Positions 1-26,560 of a stretch of 64,000 nucleotides of DNA are shown here, piece by piece. The stretch's first letter is position 1. The number at the start of each line of letters is the position of its first letter. Position numbers and translations under genes: made by a program. Origin of the DNA: Muscardinus avellanarius (lineage: Eukaryota; Chordata; Mammalia; Rodentia; Gliridae); NCBI GenBank assembly GCA_963383645.1, contig OY726567.1:67170575-67234574 (forward strand), read 5' to 3'. The notes below the pieces were generated by a model. That model made no database searches, was not told the DNA's origin, and saw nothing but the letters and a program-made list of their open reading frames with translations.

Positions 1-6740
<6,740 letters not shown>

Positions 6741-6976
6741 GCTGATCTCACCAAAGTCCTGCATCTTGGAGAAAGACTTGAGGAATATAATGCAAATGCA
6801 GATGCCTTCATTCAGAGCTTACACTTTATCCTACGTCATAAAATTTATACAAAATGTATTGATATAAATTGTTCAGACCACTGTATCAGAGAAGCAGGGA
6901 AAGGTTGGGAAGAACTTATCTCTTAAAACATTCCAGAATTCCAGAACCACATTTTCTAATCACAGTTAATAATTGT

Positions 6977-7194
6977 TTTTTTTTTGGGTTTTTTTTTTTT
7001 TTTTTTTTTTTTTTTGTACTGGGGTTCCTGGAAGCCCTTCAACCTCCGGGCTACACTCCCAGACCTATTTTATACTTTTTTATTTTTGGAAACAGGGTCT
7101 CTTAAGCCAGCACAGCTGGCTCCGAACCAGTGCCATCCTCCTGTGTCCGCCTCCCAAGCGTGGGGATTACAAGCATGCGCCACCACACCCGGCC
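6977..7194 (-). repeat. Young dimeric SINE with target duplication
   Basis: Representative copy of the main SINE: T-rich tail, ID-like part (TACTGGGGTTCCTGG reversed), then B1/7SL-like part ending ACCACACCCGGC. It is flanked by CACAGTTAATAATTGT at 6961-6976 and 7195-7210. Confidence 0.88.
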
Positions 7195-7576
7195 ACAGTT
7201 AATAATTGTAACAAGAGATTAAAGTTTAAATTTTCTTGGAAAAGGAAAAACAATGACCAAATTACTCTTGGGTTGGCAAGGAAGTAAATCATCCAGGTAC
7301 CATGAATGGTAATGAGAAGAATGAGAATTTAACTTTCCAGGAGAGGTGAAATACAGCCAAAGCTATACCCATGCATTTACTTGAACACCTGAAAAGCTAC
7401 TCAGATTATCAAACACTCAGGCAATGAGAAAACAAAAATAACAGAAAATAAAAACAAAATGGTGACAGAAGAGGTGATCATCTTTTATTTTCCTCTTTCA
7501 GGAGTAATCTAAATTTGGGAGTGTGCTTCTTAATTTCCACATTGTTAAGTTGTTTTGAGTTCTCTTTTAGTACTTC

Positions 7577-7783
7577 TTTTTTTTTTTTTTTGAGGGTTTG
7601 GGGATGGAACCCAGGGGCATTCGACCTCCGAGATACACCCCCTGCCCTACTCTTTATTTTGAAACCGGGTCTCACTGAGTTGCAAAGGGCCTCACTAAGT
7701 AGCTGAGGCTGTCCGTGAACCGCGATCCTCCAGGTCTCAGCCTCCCGAATGCTGGGATTATGAGCATGCGTCATCACGCCTGG
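7577..7783 (-). repeat. Dimeric SINE with target duplication
   Basis: Same family, slightly older. CTCTTTTAGTACTTCT occurs just before and just after it (ends near 7577 and 7801). Confidence 0.85.
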
Positions 7784-8941
7784 CTCTCTTTTAGTACTTC
7801 TGTCTTTAGACAAATGTTGGCTGCCTATCTAGCAGGTATGCCCAGTTCCCTTTGTTGGCAGTACCTGTGCCTTGCCTTAGAATCTAAAGATATCAGATTC
7901 TAATTTTCCAGCCTCTTATGTATCTCAGAGTGCCCTGTATGTCCCAGTGTTGGCCAGTGGAATCTGCAGGAGCTTCTGGCAAAGGTTGTCCTCATTCAGA
8001 AGAGAGATATATTGTGAACATCCTCCCTCATTTCCTGTTTCTAAAAATTTTTCTCTGAGAATGTGATACCTAGAGCTGTCTTAAAAGGAGAAAACAGGGG
8101 ATCCCAGAACCCTGACTACAGCTACTGGGCCAATTCTGTAACTGCCTCATTGATGCCTTGTTATGGAATAAGTTATTACTAAAGTTACTTTTAGTTGGAT
8201 TTTTATAAATTTGCATCTAAAAGCTTCCTAGTATAACTTAATATTTTATGATGATTTGCAAATATAGCCTAAAAAGAGATACTTTTTCAAGTTTTGAAAT
8301 ATTCTTTTGAGCTAAGTACAGAATTGATTTTTGTTTTATGTTCCATGAGCTTTAAAAAACACATACAGTCCCACTAAGATATATGACTACAATGCACCAA
8401 TAATAATAATAAAAAAAACCATACAGACTACATTTTTGGATACAAGTTTCTAAATAAGTCTAATAAGCCAGTGAATTATAATAAAATTCTTCATGTTCCT
8501 ACATAATTTGATATATTGGATCAGAATTCCCTAAAATTGACATTTATTTTAACCAATATTTTGTATTACCAGACTTTTGCCGTTTAATTTATATTGTTTG
8601 GCTTATAAAGACTAATTATTGACATTCCTAAGGAATCTTAAGAGTGTTATTAATAATACTTTTTATCATTTATATAATAGCCCATTTTGCTCTAAAAATC
8701 CAGTCTGCTGCTATTTTGTAAATAAAGCCTTATTTAAATACAGCCATACTCATTTGTTTGTGACTACTTTTGCACCACCACAGAACGGAGTGATTGCAAC
8801 ATCTGTATGGCCACAAAACCTATATTTACTATGTGGCTTTTTACATAAGAATTACCCTGGGCCAGGGGTAATTTTATGGTATTAAATGGTATTTTATGTT
8901 CACATTTTATAACGCCAGTTAAAGGTAATAATTTATCCTTG

Positions 8942-8990
<49 letters not shown>

Positions 8991-9538
8991 GCCTATCCAT
9001 TTGTTTTCAAACTTTGTTGGGGCTGAGCGTGGGATTACACGTTTGTAATCCCAGCATTCTGGAGGCAGAGACTGGAGAATCAAGTTTCACAGACAGCTTC
9101 AGCTACTTAGTGAGGTCCTTGGCAACTCAGTGAGACCTCGTTTTAAAAAATAAAAAAAGACTGGGCCAGGCGTGGTAGCATATGCTTGTAATCCCCGCGC
9201 TTGGGAAACTGGCATAGGTTTGAAGGCAGCCTCAGCTACTTAGTGAGGCTCTAGGCAACTTAGACCCTGTTTTCAAATAAAATAGAAAATAGGTCTGGGA
9301 GTATAGCCTGGAGGTAGAAAGCCCCTGGGTTCCACCCCCAGTACCACCAATAAAATAAACAAACAATAGGGCTGGGAGTGTAGCTTGGGGATAGAATGCC
9401 CCTGGGTTCCATTCCCAATACCCAGTACTGCAAAAACAAAAAAACTGTTGCTTTAGTTATTTTTTGTTAAACTTGTAGATGGGACTGGAGTTGTATCTCA
9501 GTGGTAGAGCACTTGCCTTGCATGCACAAGGCCCTAGG

Positions 9539-10527
9539 TGTTATAAAGTGACCACCAAGACCATTCAGACTTAGTTTAAAAAAAATAGAAAGTCTTCATT
9601 ACCTGGACAGTGAATACCCTGGAGGATGTTTAGTCCTGAGTGCAGTCCCCACCCTGGAGCATGTTTAGTCCTGAGTGCAGTCCCGAGCCTTTTCTCAGGG
9701 CTGCTTTTATACTGCAAAACCACAAGCTCAGGAGTGAAGAGTTTAGGTTCTCACAAGGGTGGACAATCCAACAGTTTCTTTCTTTTTCTTTTCTTTCTTT
9801 CTTTTTTTTTTTTTTTTTGTGGTACTGTGGATGGAACCCAGGGACATTCTGTCTACACCCGCAGGCCTATTTTTTATTCTTTATTTTAGAACAGGATCTC
9901 AGAGTTGCAAAGGGCCTCATTAAGTAGCTGAGACTGTCTGCGAACCCAGATCCTCCTGTCTCAGCCTCCCAAATGCTGGGATTACAAACCCAATAGTTTC
10001 TTTCAGTGGGTGTACAAGTCAGGTAGAAAGTACAGAAGCCAAGCTGGGTGTGGTATCACCCTTGTAGTCCCAGCATTTGGGAGGCTGAGATAGGAGGATC
10101 ATGGTTCAAGGATAGCCTCAGCTACTTGGTGAGGCCCTTTGCAATTCAGTGAGACCCTGTTTCAAAATAAAGAAAAATAGGGCTGGGGGTGTATCTCGGA
10201 GATACACCCTGGGTTTTATCCCCATGGGGGGGAGGGGTAAAAAGAAAGTATAGAAGCCAGAAACAGCATTGTGCAGGAACTCAACAACCTGTCAGTCCCT
10301 TCTATTACCTGCCTCCTGATTGTTTTAAGGATAGAAAATCTCTAATGGCCTTTGTTTCTCTGTAAGCGCAAGCTAAGCAGGAGTTACAGAAGCTAAACAG
10401 GCAGTTTTGCATGACTAGCAAGATACCTGTGACCCTTTTCTCAGGCTGACAAACATTAGATCCTTGGGGTCACCTAGGGTAGCATCATGGCATTACTGAA
10501 GCTAAGGCCTTGGCAAACTTTGTCACA
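9539..10527 (-). mobile_element. Solo LTR (antisense) inserted in an ID-like element, with two later SINEs inside
   Basis: On the - strand it runs from TGTGACAAAG to CTTTATAACA. A TATA box (AGTATAAAAGCAG) sits near 9703-9715 (+ coordinates). TAGG flanks both sides (9535-9538 and 10528-10531); a 4-bp duplication is typical of class I (gammaretrovirus-like) ERVs. The ID-like sequence breaks off at 9538 (GGCCCTAGG) and resumes at 10528 (TAGGTTCACTCC). SINEs at about 9795-9990 (-) and 10035-10255 (+) sit inside, leaving an LTR of about 550 bp. A ~34-bp tandem repeat lies at 9617-9684. Confidence 0.75.
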
Positions 10528-10531
10528 TAGG

Positions 10532-13500
10532 TTCACTCCCCAATACCAAAAAACAACCATGTAGCTGAGTTTCCAAAACTTGAAATATGAATCTTTTTCT
10601 TTGATAAAGAAATTTATATTTTGATTTAATATAATTTAACTTTTTTCCTTTCATTTCAACACTGTGCTAATATATTCTCTTGTTTTCTTCCGTATGGTGG
10701 CTAGTCATTCTCATTTTCTCTTGTTATAATTTCAGGTATGCTTAGGATAGTGGTTATCTCCCATTCTTCGTAATCATTACTTGTTCAGAAAGAAATTACT
10801 ATTACACTTCCTAACCTGCTGTGAATTTTGCTTCTCTCTTCCAAGAAGAGGCTGTCACCCTTGCTTGCTCTTTCCCTCCATTCACAGCCCACTATACTTT
10901 TCTTCTACTTTACTAATGATCTTACTGATGCTTATATTACTACTAGATTTGCCAATATTTCCATTTCCATTTAAATTTACTCAGTGGGGCATTCATTGCT
11001 GGCCATTGCTATTGCTTGCTTTCTCCTGTCTGGAGATGAAAGGGGTTTTTTTGTTTTTGTGGTACTGGGTATTGAACCCAGTCACATTCTATCTCCAAGC
11101 TATACCGCTAGCCCATTTTATTTTATTTATTTATTCATTCATTCATTCATTTATTCATTTATTTATTTATTGTGGTACTGGGGATGAAACCTAAGGCCAT
11201 TCTACCTCTGAGCTACACCCCTAGCCCTATTTTTTCTTATTCTTTATTTTTGAAACAGGGTCTTATTAAGTTTGGAAGGGCCTCACTAAGTAGCTGAGGC
11301 TGTCTGAATCTGGGATTATAAGCGTGCACCACCATGCCTTTTTAATTTTTATTTTATTTTAATTTTAATTATTTGGTGGTACTAGGGGTGGAACCCAGGG
11401 GCTTTTCTACCTCCGGGCTATACTCCCAGACCTATTTTATATTTTATTTGGAAACAAGGTCTCACTAAATTTCGGAGAGCCTCACTAAGTAGCTGAGGCT
11501 GGCTTCAAACCTGTGTGATCCTCCTGTCTCAGCCTCCCAAGCGTTGGGATTACAAGCATGTGCCACCATGCCCAGCTAGTTTTTATTTTGAAGTAGGGTC
11601 TCACTAAGTTGCAGAGGGCCTAAGTTGCTGAGGCTGGCTGCGAACCTGTGATCCTCCTGTTTCAGCCTTTCAAGTACTGAAACTACAAGTTTGGGCCACC
11701 ATTCATGGCTACTTAGTGAGTTACTCAGCAGCTCAGTGAGATTCTGTTTTGAAATAAAAAATAAAATAGGTCTAGGGTGTAGCTCAGAGGTAGAATGCTC
11801 TGGGTTCAATCCCCAGCAAAACACACACAGACACACACGCCTGATATCCTAAACTTACGAAAAGTTTAAAGTTCCTCTTTGATTTTTGGGTTTTTTGTTT
11901 TTTTTTTTGTGGTACTGGGGTTCCTGAAAACCCTTCTACCCCCAGGCTACACTCCCAGACTTAGTTTTACATTTTTATTTGGAAACAGAGTCTCTTAAGC
12001 CAGCGAGGCTGGCTTCGAACCTGCGCGATCCTCCTGTATCGGCCTCCCAAGCGCGGGGATTACAAGTGTTCACCACCACGCCCAGCTTATTCTTTGATTT
12101 TTGACAGTGTTGTTAATCTACATGGACCTATATCGACTGAGCCCTGGATTCTAAATTTTATTTCAAGTGTAATTGTGATGTTAATTATTACTAGAAATAT
12201 ATTTGTTTCTCCAGTGTATAAACCTTCTAAAATGCAAAGCTTAAAAATACTTTATCAGCTTTATCACATGCCTGTAATCCCAATACTTGAGAGACTGGGA
12301 CAGGAGGATCACAGGTTTGAGGACAGCCTCAACAATTTAGCGAAACCCTCAGCAACTTAATGAGACCTTGTTTCAAAACAAAAAAAAGGGCTGGGGTATA
12401 TCTCAGAGGCAGAATGTGTGTGGGGGGGGCACACACACACAATCTATACAATTAAACCTGTCCTCCTTAAGGTTTTGCAGGTCCAAAAACAGCAGAAGCT
12501 ACAAAAAGAAAAAAAAAAATCCCTACTTCTATAAACTACTGGAGGATCTATGAGTACTCATGGTCTTTTGCCCAAAACGCCTCCTGATGTGTTATGTGTT
12601 GTTGTAACATTGGTAATTAAAAAATAGAACTAGCTGGGCGTGGTGGCACATGCTTGTAATCCCAGTATTTGAGAGGCTGAGACAGGAGGATCGTGGTTTG
12701 AGGACAGCCTCAACTACTTAGGCCTTTTGCAACCCAGTGAGACCCTGTTTTAAAGAATAAAAAATAGGGTTGGGGTTGTAGCTTAGAGGTAGAATGCCTC
12801 TGGGTTCCATCCCCAGTACTGCAAAAAAAAAAAAAAAAAAAAAAAACCCAAAAAACTAGCTTAATATCTAATTGATCATATTCAGTATTCCAGAATATTT
12901 TTGGTAAACAAAGTTTGCTTGACTACTGCCCTTCCACACCCTATTGTTGCCATCTTGCTCCTCCTCCTTTTTGGCCCTTACCTCCTCAATCTTCTAATAG
13001 GACTTGTTTCCTCTCAGCTCTAGGCCATCAAGTTACAAATGGTTATAAAAACAGAATCTTGCTGGGCGTGGTGGCGCACGCTTGTAATACCCGCACTTGG
13101 GAGGCTGAAACAGGAGGATCGCACAGGTTTGAAGCCAGCCTCAGCTACTTAGTGAGGCTCTCAGCAACTTAGTGAGACCCTGTTTCCAAATAAAATATAA
13201 AAAAGGTCTGGGAGTATAGCCTGGAGGTAGAAAGCCTCTGGGTTCCACCCCCAGTACCACCAAAAAAAAAAAAAAAAAAAAAACAGAATCTCATATAAAC
13301 AACTTCATCTTCTGTGGCCTTCTAGATTGTCCACTCCCTGACTGCAATAGCTTCAACACCAGCTCGAAGCAGCCAGACTGAACATTGTCCTTTTTCCTTA
13401 ACAGAAACACTTCATCAGAGGAACATAAGAAGTTAAAAATAGCTAGGTAGTAAGGAATTAGGGACGTCAAAGACACAGGGTTAATACAGTGAGAAAGACA

Positions 13501-14099
13501 AAAGTCAGACTGGCTGGCCTTGAACAATGTGGTTATGTGCTACATCCAGGACTGACCACAGTGTTTATGTCTGTTCAAACTTATAGCTTACATTAACAAC
13601 TCCAGATCCAGCCTAACCCTCAGACCAGATGGACTGGCCCCTACCAGGCAGCCAAACTGAAGGGTTTGTATTCTGGTTTCATTCTTTCCCCACCCCATGT
13701 TAGGTTGAAGTTCCTCCTGGCTTTCAACCTAACAATTTTTATGGAAGGTCTGTAGCTAGGGCTGGACTAGAGGAGTCAGGGTAGAGTTGCACAATTTTAT
13801 TCATTTTTCCTTGCATTTACTGCAGGTAAGGACTTAGTCAAGGACGCAGGTTAATTTTCTGGAGTCACAGACATGATTGTCATACTTGAGGACAAAGCTT
13901 ACCCGCTCTCACGAATAGGCACCTAGGCCCGCACTGGAGTAACACCGCGGCCACATCGGCCCAGGCAGCATCACAAGCCCTGTGTGTGAGTGGCACACTC
14001 TTAGACTATCGGGCCCAGTAACTAGGGTCGCTTTCGAGCTCAAGGAAGTCTAGGCTAAAAGCACCAAAAATTAAAAAAACAAAAACAGCACATTCTAGG
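10532..14099. repeat. Intergenic block between ZNF582 and ZNF471
   Basis: 10561-11040 unique. SINE pieces: - 11049-11114, - 11172-11338, - 11372-11576, - 11582-11708, - 11890-12087, + 12262-12430, + 12632-12846, + 13062-13283; ID-like 11750-11822. (TTTA/TTCA)n 11119-11170. 13284-14099 unique with an 11-bp inverted repeat at 13699-13733; no gene seen. Confidence 0.7.
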
Positions 14100-14500
14100 C
14101 GCTCGCTCTCCTGGCCTGGAAACCCTGGGCCACGCCCTCTCGCGTAATCGTCACTCACGTCCCCCCAGCCCCGCCACAGAGCGGCGGAGGACACGCCCCT
14201 CTCCGCCAAGCCCCGCCCCTCACACGCCGACTCCGCCTCTTCCTCTGCCCGCAGAAGCGGCGCCTGCGCACTGGAGCGTCGGCGTCTGTTTCCGCTGCTC
14301 CTGTTGCCAGTTCCCGTCCTCCCGCGGGGTGAGTGTCCCGGCCCCCGGAGCCTGTGGGGAGTCGGGGCGGCGGCCGCCCTGAACTTCCTGGGAGCCCTGC
14401 CGCTCGCCGCCCGGGGTCGCCAGGTTCCCCAGCCGAGCGTCTCCAGGTCCGGGCGGCGCGGTGCGATCCCGAGGCGGCCATTTCAGTCGTCCGGGCTATG
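14100..14500 (+). promoter_or_regulatory. CpG-rich promoter of ZNF471
   Basis: A GC- and CpG-rich block in otherwise AT-rich DNA. It holds several GC boxes (CCCCGCCCC around 14210), a GCGCCTGCGCA (NRF1-like) motif near 14260 and, after the first donor, GCGGCCATTT (YY1-like) near 14474. A GTGAGTG donor at 14329 marks the end of a likely non-coding exon 1. There is no TATA box, as expected for a housekeeping zinc-finger promoter. Position 4 kb upstream of the start-codon exon fits ZNF471. The exact start site cannot be seen. Confidence 0.75.
14240..14328 (+). other. ZNF471: Probable ZNF471 non-coding exon 1 (5' boundary approximate)
   Basis: CpG-rich sequence ending at the strong donor GGTGAGTG (GT at 14329-14330). 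It has no usable ATG in frame with the gene. The next recognisable exon is 18237-18328. The start coordinate is only an estimate. Confidence 0.5.
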
Positions 14501-14597
14501 TCAGTGTAGATGTGGATGCCTGGGAGGAAGAGAGAAAGGTGTAGCCAAATATATACTCTGTGTGTGTGTGTGTGACTGGAGATTGAACCCAAGGGCT

Positions 14598-14652
<55 letters not shown>

Positions 14653-17600
14653 GGAGATTGAACCAAGGGCTCTCGACCTCCAAGCTGCACCCCTAGCCCT
14701 TTTATTATTCTGAAACAGAATCTGTCTAGCAAGCTGGGCGTGCTGGCTCACGCTTGTAATCCCAGTACTTGGGAAGCTGAGACAGGAGATCGCAGGTTCG
14801 AGGCCAGTCTAAGCAACTTAGTGAAGCCCTCTGCCATTTAGTGAGGCCCTATTTCAGAATAAAAGGATAATATAGGGCTGACTGTGTAGCTTGGAGGTAG
14901 AATGCCCCCGGGCTCAATCCTCAGTACCACACACACTCAGAGGACTCAGCAATTCAGAAACCTTTATACAAGAAGAGGAGGCAAAGTGGGACCAAAGGCA
15001 CGAAATATATACAGGCAGGTTTAGTTAGCGAGAGAACCCATCAGTCTTACCTTCTTTGACATCTGCCCTTAGTGGGAGGAAGCCTTTATTCTCAGCCTGA
15101 GGACGTTCAGAAGTTCAGTCTGGAGCTTTTAATTTTAAACGGAGGGTTTCCATTCCTCCGTGTAGTTTATCAATCTCCAGGGAATTAGGACCCCATACTG
15201 TCTGGTTGGCATGTTATTACTGGATTCATGTGTAGATCCCACCAACGAATATAAAGTCAGATGCTTATTCCTGAAGGGATCAAAGTCTAAAATTATTTAA
15301 TAGCTCTGCCAGGGGGAAGGACTACAGTGTTGTTTGCATAAGAATGTTATTTCCATAACCTCCTAAATGATTTCCTCTGAAGATTTTGCTAATTATTTGC
15401 AGAGGTATAGCCTTATCTTTTTCTTTGATCTGATTGGTTCCATATTTGAGAAGGTATTTCGAGTGCTAGTCACCATCTGAAGACCCCTTTTTTACCCAGA
15501 TTTTAGGCAACAGGAGGGTTTTTTTTTTTTTTTTTGTAAAGATTAGCTTTTAGGCCAGAAAAATACAAAACAATTAAACACAAAACAATCCAGACACTAT
15601 AGTGGATCTGAACCAATAAACACAATCTCTTTACTTCTATCATCTTTAGCCAATCAAAGTAAACCAACTTGTCTATAAAGATAATTGGGTCAGATCTATA
15701 CTGAGAGTAGCTCTTAGCTAGCATCCTTCTAATGCATATTAAGTTTAATTGCTCTCTGGGTAAAAAGTTTAATGTTCTATTGTCAGTGTCTAGTGCACTG
15801 GAGACCTAAGGGTAAAGCCGATTCACGGGACACAGGGGATGCAGGTTTCATGTTGTATTGAAAGAGCAATCAGACTTTTATAGAGAAAGCTTCTATGGGG
15901 TCCATTGACAAATTAACTATTTTAGACATTACAAGGTTGTCTTAAAGCAACCATAGATGTGTGTGAGTAAAGCCAGAGTCTCAAAGCAACGTTTTGTTTT
16001 ACAATTAGAAGCAAAGAACTCCTGTGACTGCTCAGGACATCTCAAGCTGTTTATCATACCAATAAGTTTCCTGAGAGATGTCTATGCTGGGAAGGACCTT
16101 CAACGAGAGGGCCGGGGCTGCTTCCGACCTTGAAGGCAACTGGGCAAGACTCATAGCTCACTGATTAGAGGAAGTGTGCTTGCCTCCCAGCCTGGCATTC
16201 CAAGCTGCTTCTCAGGAGCCAGAGTTGCTTCGTTAACCCTTCAAGCAGGAGCCTGCATCTCAGTACTCTCACATTCTATTGCATCTTTTTTTTTTTAAGC
16301 TGGAGATTGAACCCCGGTGTCATTCTATCTCCAAGCTCCATCCCCTGCCCTATTCTGTTTTTGTTTTTGAAACAGAGTCTCATTAGTTGATCAGTCTCAC
16401 TATCTGCTGAAGCTGTCCTTGAACTTGCAGTCAAGCATTGGGATTACAAGCATGCACCGCCACGCCAGGTGGAAAATTGTCTCTCTTAAAAGTTAATAAT
16501 AGCTGGGCGTGGTGGCGCACGCTTGTAATCCCCGCACTTGGGAGGCGGAGACAGGAGGATCGCGCAGGTTCGAAGCCAGCCGTGCTGGTGTAAGAGACCC
16601 TGTTTCAAAAATATAAAATAGGTTTGGGAGTGTAGCCCGGAGGTAGAAGGGCTTCCAGGAACCCCAGTACCACCAAAAACAACAACAACAAAAAAAGTTA
16701 ATAATAGCGCCGGGCGTGGTGGCGAATGCTTGTAATCCCTGCGCTTGGGAGGTGGAGACGGGAGGATCGCACAGGTTTAAATCCAGCTGCGCTGGCTTAA
16801 GAGACCCTGTTTCCAAATTTTAAAAAAATAATATAAAATAGGTCCAGGAGTGTAGCCCGGAGGTAGAAGGGCTTCCAGAAACCCCAGTACCACAAATAAT
16901 AATAATAATAATAAATAATTAAAAACTTTGTTCTTAAAGCTATTTTATTTGTAAACTTTGCTAGGAGCAGATCAGTCACTGTCAAACTGTTGGTTTCTAC
17001 CTATAAACGTATTTGAAAAGTTATTTTTAGTTCCTTTAGAATTTTTTTGTATGGTATTGTTGTGGAACCCAGAGGCATCTTACCTTCAGGCTGCAACCGG
17101 GCCCTATTTCACTTTTCATTTGGAAACAGTCTCCATAGGTTGATGAGAGTCTCACTACTTACTGAAGCTGTCCTTGAACCTGCAGTTCTCCTGTTTCAGC
17201 CTCTCAAATTCTGGGATTACAAGTGCATGCCACTATACCTGGCTGTTCCTCTGGAATTTAGTCAAAACACCAAAGCATATCCTATGTCTTTAGGTGATTA
17301 ACAGAGAAAACAAGCTGGGCGTGGTGGCGCATGCTTGTAATCCCAGTACTTGGGAGGCTGAGACAGGAGGATCACAGGTTTGCTGCCAGCCTCAGCTTCT
17401 TTTTTGTTGTGGTATTGGGGATGGAACCTAGGAGCATTCTACCTAGGAACTTTACCCCCAACCCTATATTCTTTATTTTGAAACAGGGCCTCACTAAATC
17501 GCAGAGGGCCTCACAAGTTACTGAGACTGACCACAAACCTGCAATCCTCCTGTCTCAGCCTCTCAAGTACTGGGATTACAAACATGCGCCACCAAGTCAT

Positions 17601-18236
17601 GTCTTTATGTAAGGCATGCATGTGCCTGTATGTGAAAGATCATGCATGAAGCTCCCTAATGTGACTGAATGGGAGAGATCATGATGTTTGAAAGCAAGAG
17701 AGTGGGCTGTGAGAGTTCAGTGAGTTGACAGACCAGTGGGCAGTGAGACTGGAGTTTGTGTGTGAGAGGTGAGTGAGAGGTACTGGTATGTATTTTGTAT
17801 ATGTATGTGTGTGAGAAAGTACCTGGAATGTGAAAACCCGGTTGTGTTTGTATATATGTGTGTGTGAGAAGAGGGGTTGGAATGTGTAAAAAAATTGGTG
17901 TGTCTCTGAAAGATACCTTTGTGCATGTGTGTAAGACCACCATGATTTCGTATGAGGGAAAAGAGGGGAAGAAGGACTAGAGGTTGTGTTTGAGACCAAA
18001 CTGGACATCAAAAAGACTATGTGCGCCCTCGTGTGTAACTTGGAGGTGGTGTTGCATAAGAGAAACAGTGATAAGTCATACTTCTCAGTAGCCATAGGAT
18101 ACCCATTGTCACACAGTTTTGTGGGCATGGGACCAAAGAAAACTGGGATGAAGAAAGGGAAGACACAGTTTTTAGGCAGGTAATTCTGGGAGTGCAGCAT
18201 AGGCCTCAGCTCTTACTATCCTTTCCCTTCTTTCAG
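14329..18236. repeat. ZNF471 intron 1
   Basis: (GT)24 at 14601-14648 within split SINE - sequence; SINE + 14731-14932; unique 14933-15780; solo LTR 15781-16273. SINEs - 16288-16470, + 16499-16676, + 16707-16897, - 17045-17243. A SINE + (17312-17398) is cut by a SINE - (17400-17596). 17600-17940 is GT-rich degenerate sequence, then unique DNA. Confidence 0.7.
15781..16273 (-). mobile_element. Solo LTR (antisense) in ZNF471 intron 1
   Basis: A 493-bp element that on the - strand starts TGTGAGAGTACTG and ends CACTGACA. A TATA box (CTCTATAAAAGTC) sits near 15877-15890. TTCTAT flanks it on both sides (15775-15780 and 16274-16279), a 6-bp duplication like class II ERVs. No internal proviral sequence remains. 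It is not related to the LTRs of the ZFP28 provirus as far as I can see. Confidence 0.7.
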
Positions 18237-18295
18237 CCTGGCCCTCCCAGGACACTGCTGTTCTCTGAGAGAGAAACCAGAAAGAGAAGATAAGA

Positions 18296-25260
<6,965 letters not shown>

Positions 25261-25534
25261 AGTACATGTGGCAGATTTGTTCGCCATTATCATTCACATA
25301 CTGTTCTCAGAGAATTCAGCCCGAAGAAAAACAAACATGTATGGAATGCTGAACTTTCGTTCGACTTGACACCTTAATATATGTGGAAGAATTCATACCG
25401 GGAAGTTTAGAGCACTTATGAATGTAAGAAATGTGTGACAGTCTTCAGACAGAGAACGCACTTTGCTGTAGAACCTGAGTGAATTCATGAGGTGGCCACC
25501 TCCTTACTCTCCATGTTACCAAGTCCCGTGGATT
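25261..25534 (+). pseudogene. Fossil zinc fingers and tail in the ZNF471 3' UTR
   Basis: Just past the ZNF471 stop, conceptual translation still shows decayed finger code. At about 25414-25480 one frame reads YECKKC, then FRQ, THFA and IHE with a stop inside. This matches in order the last ZFP28 finger ([14 protein letters not shown]). It is followed by LPSPVDLSAK, which mirrors the ZFP28 tail (STPVDLFPK). Further up, 25270-25330 resembles earlier ZFP28 fingers. The ancestral protein was evidently longer, and an early stop has left this part untranslated. Confidence 0.7.
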
Positions 25535-26489
25535 TATCTGCTAAACATTTTTTAAAATTCATCCATTTTCATTTTCCATTGGCCTAGTCTTAAATGTGAT
25601 TGATTCATCTGGACTATTCCAATCATCTATAACTGGTCTTTTTCCCTCTCTTTTGTACCTTCCAGGTTCATTCTTCATATTATAGCCAGTGATCTTTTAA
25701 ATATGTAATTATATGATGCTGGGAAAAGCTGGGTATGGTGGCACATGCTTGTAATCCCAGTACTTAGGAGGGTGAGACAGGAGGATCACAGGTTTGCAGC
25801 CAGCCTCAGCTACTTAATGATACCTTCCGCAACTTAGTGAAACCCTGTTGCAAAATAATAAATAAAAAGGCTGAGGGTATGGCTTGGAGGTAGAATACCC
25901 CTGGGTTCAACCCCTAGTTTTGCAAAAAGAAGGAAGGAAGGAAGGAAGGAAAGAAGGAAAGAAAGAAAATAGAGCTGAGGATATAGCTCAAAATTAGAAT
26001 GCCCCTGGGTTCAATCCCTAGTGCCAAAGGGGGGCGGGGTAGAGAAGAAGCTTGGCTTAGTGGCGCACACTTGCAATCCTAGCACTTAGGAGGCCGAGAC
26101 AGGAGGATCAGAGGTTAGCGCCGAGCCTCAGCAACTCAGTGAGACCCTATTTAAAAAAAAATAGACTGGGTGTGGTGACACATGTCTGTCATAATACCAG
26201 TACATGGTAGGCTTAGACAGGAGGATCACAAATTCATGGCCAGCCTCAGCAGTTTACTTAGGCACTCTACAATTTGGTGAAGCCCTGTTTCAAAATAAAA
26301 AGTAATATATGGCTTGGGGTATAGCTCAGAGGTAGAATGCCTTTTGGTTCAACCTCCAGCAAAAAACAAAACAAAATAAATAATAGAAAATAAAATTGGG
26401 CTGGGTTATAGCTCAGAAATAGAATGCTCCTGGGTCCAATCATCAGTACTGCCCAAAAAAGTATTTATTATAATTGTTACTACTACTAC

Positions 26490-26560
<71 letters not shown>

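Larger units (their letters stand above)
6741..9534. repeat. Downstream of ZNF582: 3' UTR, then intergenic
   Basis: 6741-6960 is probable 3' UTR; no clear polyA signal before an AATAAA near 7446. SINEs - at 6977-7194 and 7577-7783. 7800-8690 unique, AT-rich. 8695-8870 is an ancient repeat (TTTTGTAAATAAAG core) also seen near 61.5 kb. (TG)n 8946-8984; SINEs + 9020-9160 and 9164-9360; ID-like 9369-9435 and 9482-9538. Confidence 0.7.
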
